The position numbers were made by a program, and so were the translations under genes. A stretch of DNA of 52,125 nucleotides. Source: JBGTFE01 sp036403235. GTDB lineage: Bacteria > Acidobacteriota > Blastocatellia > Pyrinomonadales > Pyrinomonadaceae. A model generated the notes under the pieces. It saw only the letters and a list, made by a program, of their open reading frames with translations, had not been told where the DNA came from and made no database searches. The DNA is taken from assembly GCA_036403235.1 (NCBI GenBank), contig DASWRI010000038.1, forward strand, positions 1-52,125, written 5' to 3'. Every line of letters begins with the position of its first letter. Position 1 is the first letter of the stretch. Below, one piece after another: positions 50,744-52,125 of the stretch.

Positions 50744-51040
50744 ATGTTGAAAAAATTCTTGGCTTTATCAATGATTCTCGGTTCGATGGCTTTTGCAGCG
50801 ACGTCTGCCGAAGCGAAAACTTCAAATGAAACGGCCGCCGGCTCAATTGAGCTCAGCGCCGCGCCGCAGTGGCAGAGAAACCGGAACAATCGTCGCTGGG
50901 GCAACAACCGCGTTCGCGTCGTTACCACCACACGCATCGTTCGCGCCGGCGGCCGCGTTTTCCGCGAAACGATTCAAACCCGATACATGCCGAACGGCCG
51001 AACGATAACCAAAGTCATCAACCGGATTCGCGTTCGCTAA
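50744..51040 (+). CDS. Small secreted Arg-rich basic protein
   Basis: 98 aa. A signal peptide is clear (LALSMILGSMAFAATSAEA). The mature ~74 residues are strongly basic, with at least 15 arginines (WQRNRNNRRWGNNRVRV, VINRIRVR) and a possible beta-hairpin (TRIVRAGGRVFRETIQTRYM). There are no cysteines. It has a near-consensus promoter and a strong Shine-Dalgarno, so it is probably well expressed. It could bind polyanions at the cell surface, but I do not recognise the family. A hairpin terminator follows. Confidence 0.85.
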   Translation: MLKKFLALSMILGSMAFAATSAEAKTSNETAAGSIELSAAPQWQRNRNNRRWGNNRVRVVTTTRIVRAGGRVFRETIQTRYMPNGRTITKVINRIRVR

Positions 51041-51051
51041 ACAAACGACGG

Positions 51052-51090
51052 GCGAGAATCTACTCTCCTCTCTCGCTCAATTTTTATTTT
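51052..51090 (+). terminator. Probable terminator of the Arg-rich protein gene
   Basis: GCGAGA (51052-51057) pairs with TCTCGC (51071-51076), followed by CAATTTTTATTTT. The stem is short. It comes 12 bases after the stop codon. Confidence 0.55.
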
Positions 51091-51197
51091 AAGCTGCTTG
51101 TATATATTCTTCTAAACGCAGGCGATTCTTTTGTTAAAATGAATTCAGCGCCGCGCTCTCGTAAAATTCGTCTGAGTTTTTGACACTTTCTTCTTCC

Positions 51198-51380
51198 TCA
51201 GACTCCGACAAATTCTTCTCCGCTTTCAACATTTCCAGATAATATAAGACCGCCGAAGAGTTCGTGAAATTCCTTTTGAGGAAGAAAATTTTCAATAAAA
51301 GATTTTCTTCCCTGACAGATAACTTTTTCCGAACGCCCATCCGAATAAAAATCTGATTTGTATTCGTAAAGTTTTTCCAT
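51198..51380 (-). CDS. Small hypothetical protein, possibly frameshifted
   Basis: 60 aa, beginning MEKLYEYKSDFYSDGRSEKV. The ATG is seven bases after the stop of the DinB-like gene, with AAGAGTAG upstream, so it is probably translated with it. A second frame overlaps it (51134-51340) and reads on in a plausible way (FTNSSAVLYYLEMLKAEKNL, then an acidic SESEEEES tail), so one longer gene with a frameshift is possible. I cannot tell which frame is real downstream of about 51280. No known domain. Confidence 0.5.
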   Translation of the reverse strand: MEKLYEYKSDFYSDGRSEKVICQGRKSFIENFLPQKEFHELFGGLILSGNVESGEEFVGV

Positions 51381-51387
51381 CTACTCT

Positions 51388-51975
51388 TTAGATTTTCTTT
51401 TCGGCGAATTCTTCAATCGAGTCGAAGCGGCTTCCTTTCGCCTCACGCTCTGCCAGAAATCGATTAAACTCGGCCGATTTGTTACGCGGCACGCTTAAAG
51501 TTTTCCAATCGGTCGAGCGAAAATGTTTTGCCAAAAGGACAATCTGCCCGACGTGATAAGCGTAATGCGTCAACTGGCGATTCAAAGCTTCGCAAATCGT
51601 GTGCGGCTCGCCGCGAATCGTTATAAAGCGCCCGAAATCTTCCGGCGTCAAAGGCTCAATCGCCAGAAAAAGCGTTTGCCAGCCCGCTTCCCAGAACTCC
51701 ATCAGGGATTCGCGCGAATCATCAATCAGCTCAAATTCGGTATCGCGATTTCGGTTGGCCTTTTCGCCGTCCGACGTTAAAAAATCAGTCCAGCGCGAAC
51801 GCAGATTTCCCGCGATGTGCTTGACAATCACGGCAATCGAATTCGCCTCGGCATCAATCGCTGCAAAAAACTCCTCGTCCCGAACCTGTGCCAACGCCTT
51901 TTCCGCCATCTGTTTGTAACTGCGAAAAGATTTAATCGCGTCGGAAAGATAATTTTCGATAATCTGCTCGGTCAT
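51388..51975 (-). CDS. DinB-superfamily (DUF1572-like) protein
   Basis: 195 aa from the ATG at 51975; the frame continues upstream only into a palindrome. It has the four-helix DinB pattern: His in IVKHIAGNL and the pair in QLTHYAYHVGQIVLLAKHF, which would hold a divalent metal. Family members include thiol transferases and proteins of unknown role; the reaction here is unknown. It is followed by the small gene at 51198-51380. Confidence 0.85.
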   Translation of the reverse strand: MTEQIIENYLSDAIKSFRSYKQMAEKALAQVRDEEFFAAIDAEANSIAVIVKHIAGNLRSRWTDFLTSDGEKANRNRDTEFELIDDSRESLMEFWEAGWQTLFLAIEPLTPEDFGRFITIRGEPHTICEALNRQLTHYAYHVGQIVLLAKHFRSTDWKTLSVPRNKSAEFNRFLAEREAKGSRFDSIEEFAEKKI

Positions 51976-51984
51976 AGTTTTATT

Positions 51985-52025
51985 AAGTGGAAAGTGAAAG
52001 AATTTTCTTATACTTTTCACTTTTT
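51985..52025. repeat. AAGTGGAAAGTGAAA palindrome
   Basis: AAGTGGAAAGTGAAAG on the left pairs imperfectly with TACTTTTCACTTTTTA on the right. It lies upstream of the DinB-like gene and overlaps the end of the truncated gene at the right edge. Confidence 0.65.
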
Positions 52026-52125
52026 AAAGTTGCGGTAATAATCCCCGATATAATCCTTCATCCAAATCTGCCACCAGCCGAAACCGAAGTTTTCGGCTTC
52101 CGCGTTGGCCTGTCTCGCCGTCCAG
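52017..52125 (-). CDS. C-terminal end of a truncated gene
   Basis: Reading in from the right edge, one minus-strand frame stays open for 35 codons and ends in TGA at 52017-52019. It gives an aromatic-rich tail (FGFGWWQIWMKDYIGDYYRN, then FKK), more protein-like than the other open frame in this stretch. Its last codons fall in the palindrome. The product is not identifiable. Confidence 0.5.
   Translation of the reverse strand, partial: WTARQANAEAENFGFGWWQIWMKDYIGDYYRNFKK

Noticed and set aside
1..52125. tRNA or rRNA genes, prophage or integrative element
   Set aside because: I found no cloverleaf-like or conserved rRNA segments, no integrase, and no structural phage genes by eye. A covariance-model search would be needed to exclude a tRNA.

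Overview
This 52 kb window is ordinary bacterial chromosome, close to 50% G+C, with about fifty protein genes on both strands. I see no rRNA, tRNA, CRISPR array, transposase or phage gene. Gene content suggests an Acidobacteriota member, probably class Blastocatellia (Pyrinomonadaceae-like). The reasons are a winged-helix/TPR regulator, a zinc-ribbon/NTF2-like membrane protein, TonB-domain proteins, futalosine-type menaquinone synthesis, secreted GH97 and GH92 glycosidases, and unusually many short intergenic palindromes. This assignment is inference; no marker gene was compared.

Layout. 1-6.7 kb: a TonB-domain protein cut by the window edge, a DUF512 radical-SAM protein, a receiver-only response regulator, a VanZ-like protein, alanine dehydrogenase and a secreted FG-GAP repeat protein. 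6.9-17.5 kb: winged-helix/TPR regulator, GH97 glucosidase, aldehyde dehydrogenase, HtrA-type protease, medium-chain alcohol dehydrogenase coupled to an acetyltransferase/membrane fusion, and a zinc-ribbon protein. 17.6-21.1 kb: a lipoprotein with two uncharacterised genes, then rpiB-glyA. 21.3-27.1 kb: a CarH-like MerR/B12 regulator, a protease-TPR protein, a secreted protein with two pilin-like modules, an LCAT-like lipase and larB. 27.1-31.3 kb: ubiX, a methyltransferase, mqnD, an outer-membrane-lipoprotein-sorting-like protein and plsC. 31.3-40.4 kb: M14 peptidase, uvsE, SpoIID-like protein, an SRA-HNH endonuclease, a tiny membrane ORF and a GH92 mannosidase. 40.4-46.3 kb: GNAT, miaA-hfq-tmk, holB, a second TonB-domain protein, DUF2752 and a protease lipoprotein. 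46.6-52.1 kb: ispG, rseP and dxr on one strand (isoprenoid MEP pathway plus site-2 protease), then an Arg-rich secreted protein, a small ORF, a DinB-like protein and the end of a truncated gene.

How the genes fit together. Housekeeping groups are clear: miaA-hfq-tmk-holB, dxr-rseP-ispG, rpiB-glyA, and ubiX with mqnD for quinones. Three trypsin-like serine proteases, RseP, an M14 peptidase and two glycosidases point to envelope quality control and polymer scavenging.

The most unusual material is non-coding. Two arrays with an exact 21-bp period (4759-4884, six units; 46344-46637, thirteen to fourteen units) diverge in sequence but carry an A/T tract in nearly every unit, that is, every two helical turns. 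At least eighteen palindromic elements built from short repeated words sit in intergenic gaps, especially between convergent genes, and several supply stop codons or C-terminal residues to neighbouring genes. The best accessory candidates are the SRA-HNH endonuclease, the acetyltransferase fused to a six-helix membrane domain, and the CarH-like regulator that lacks one photochemistry histidine.
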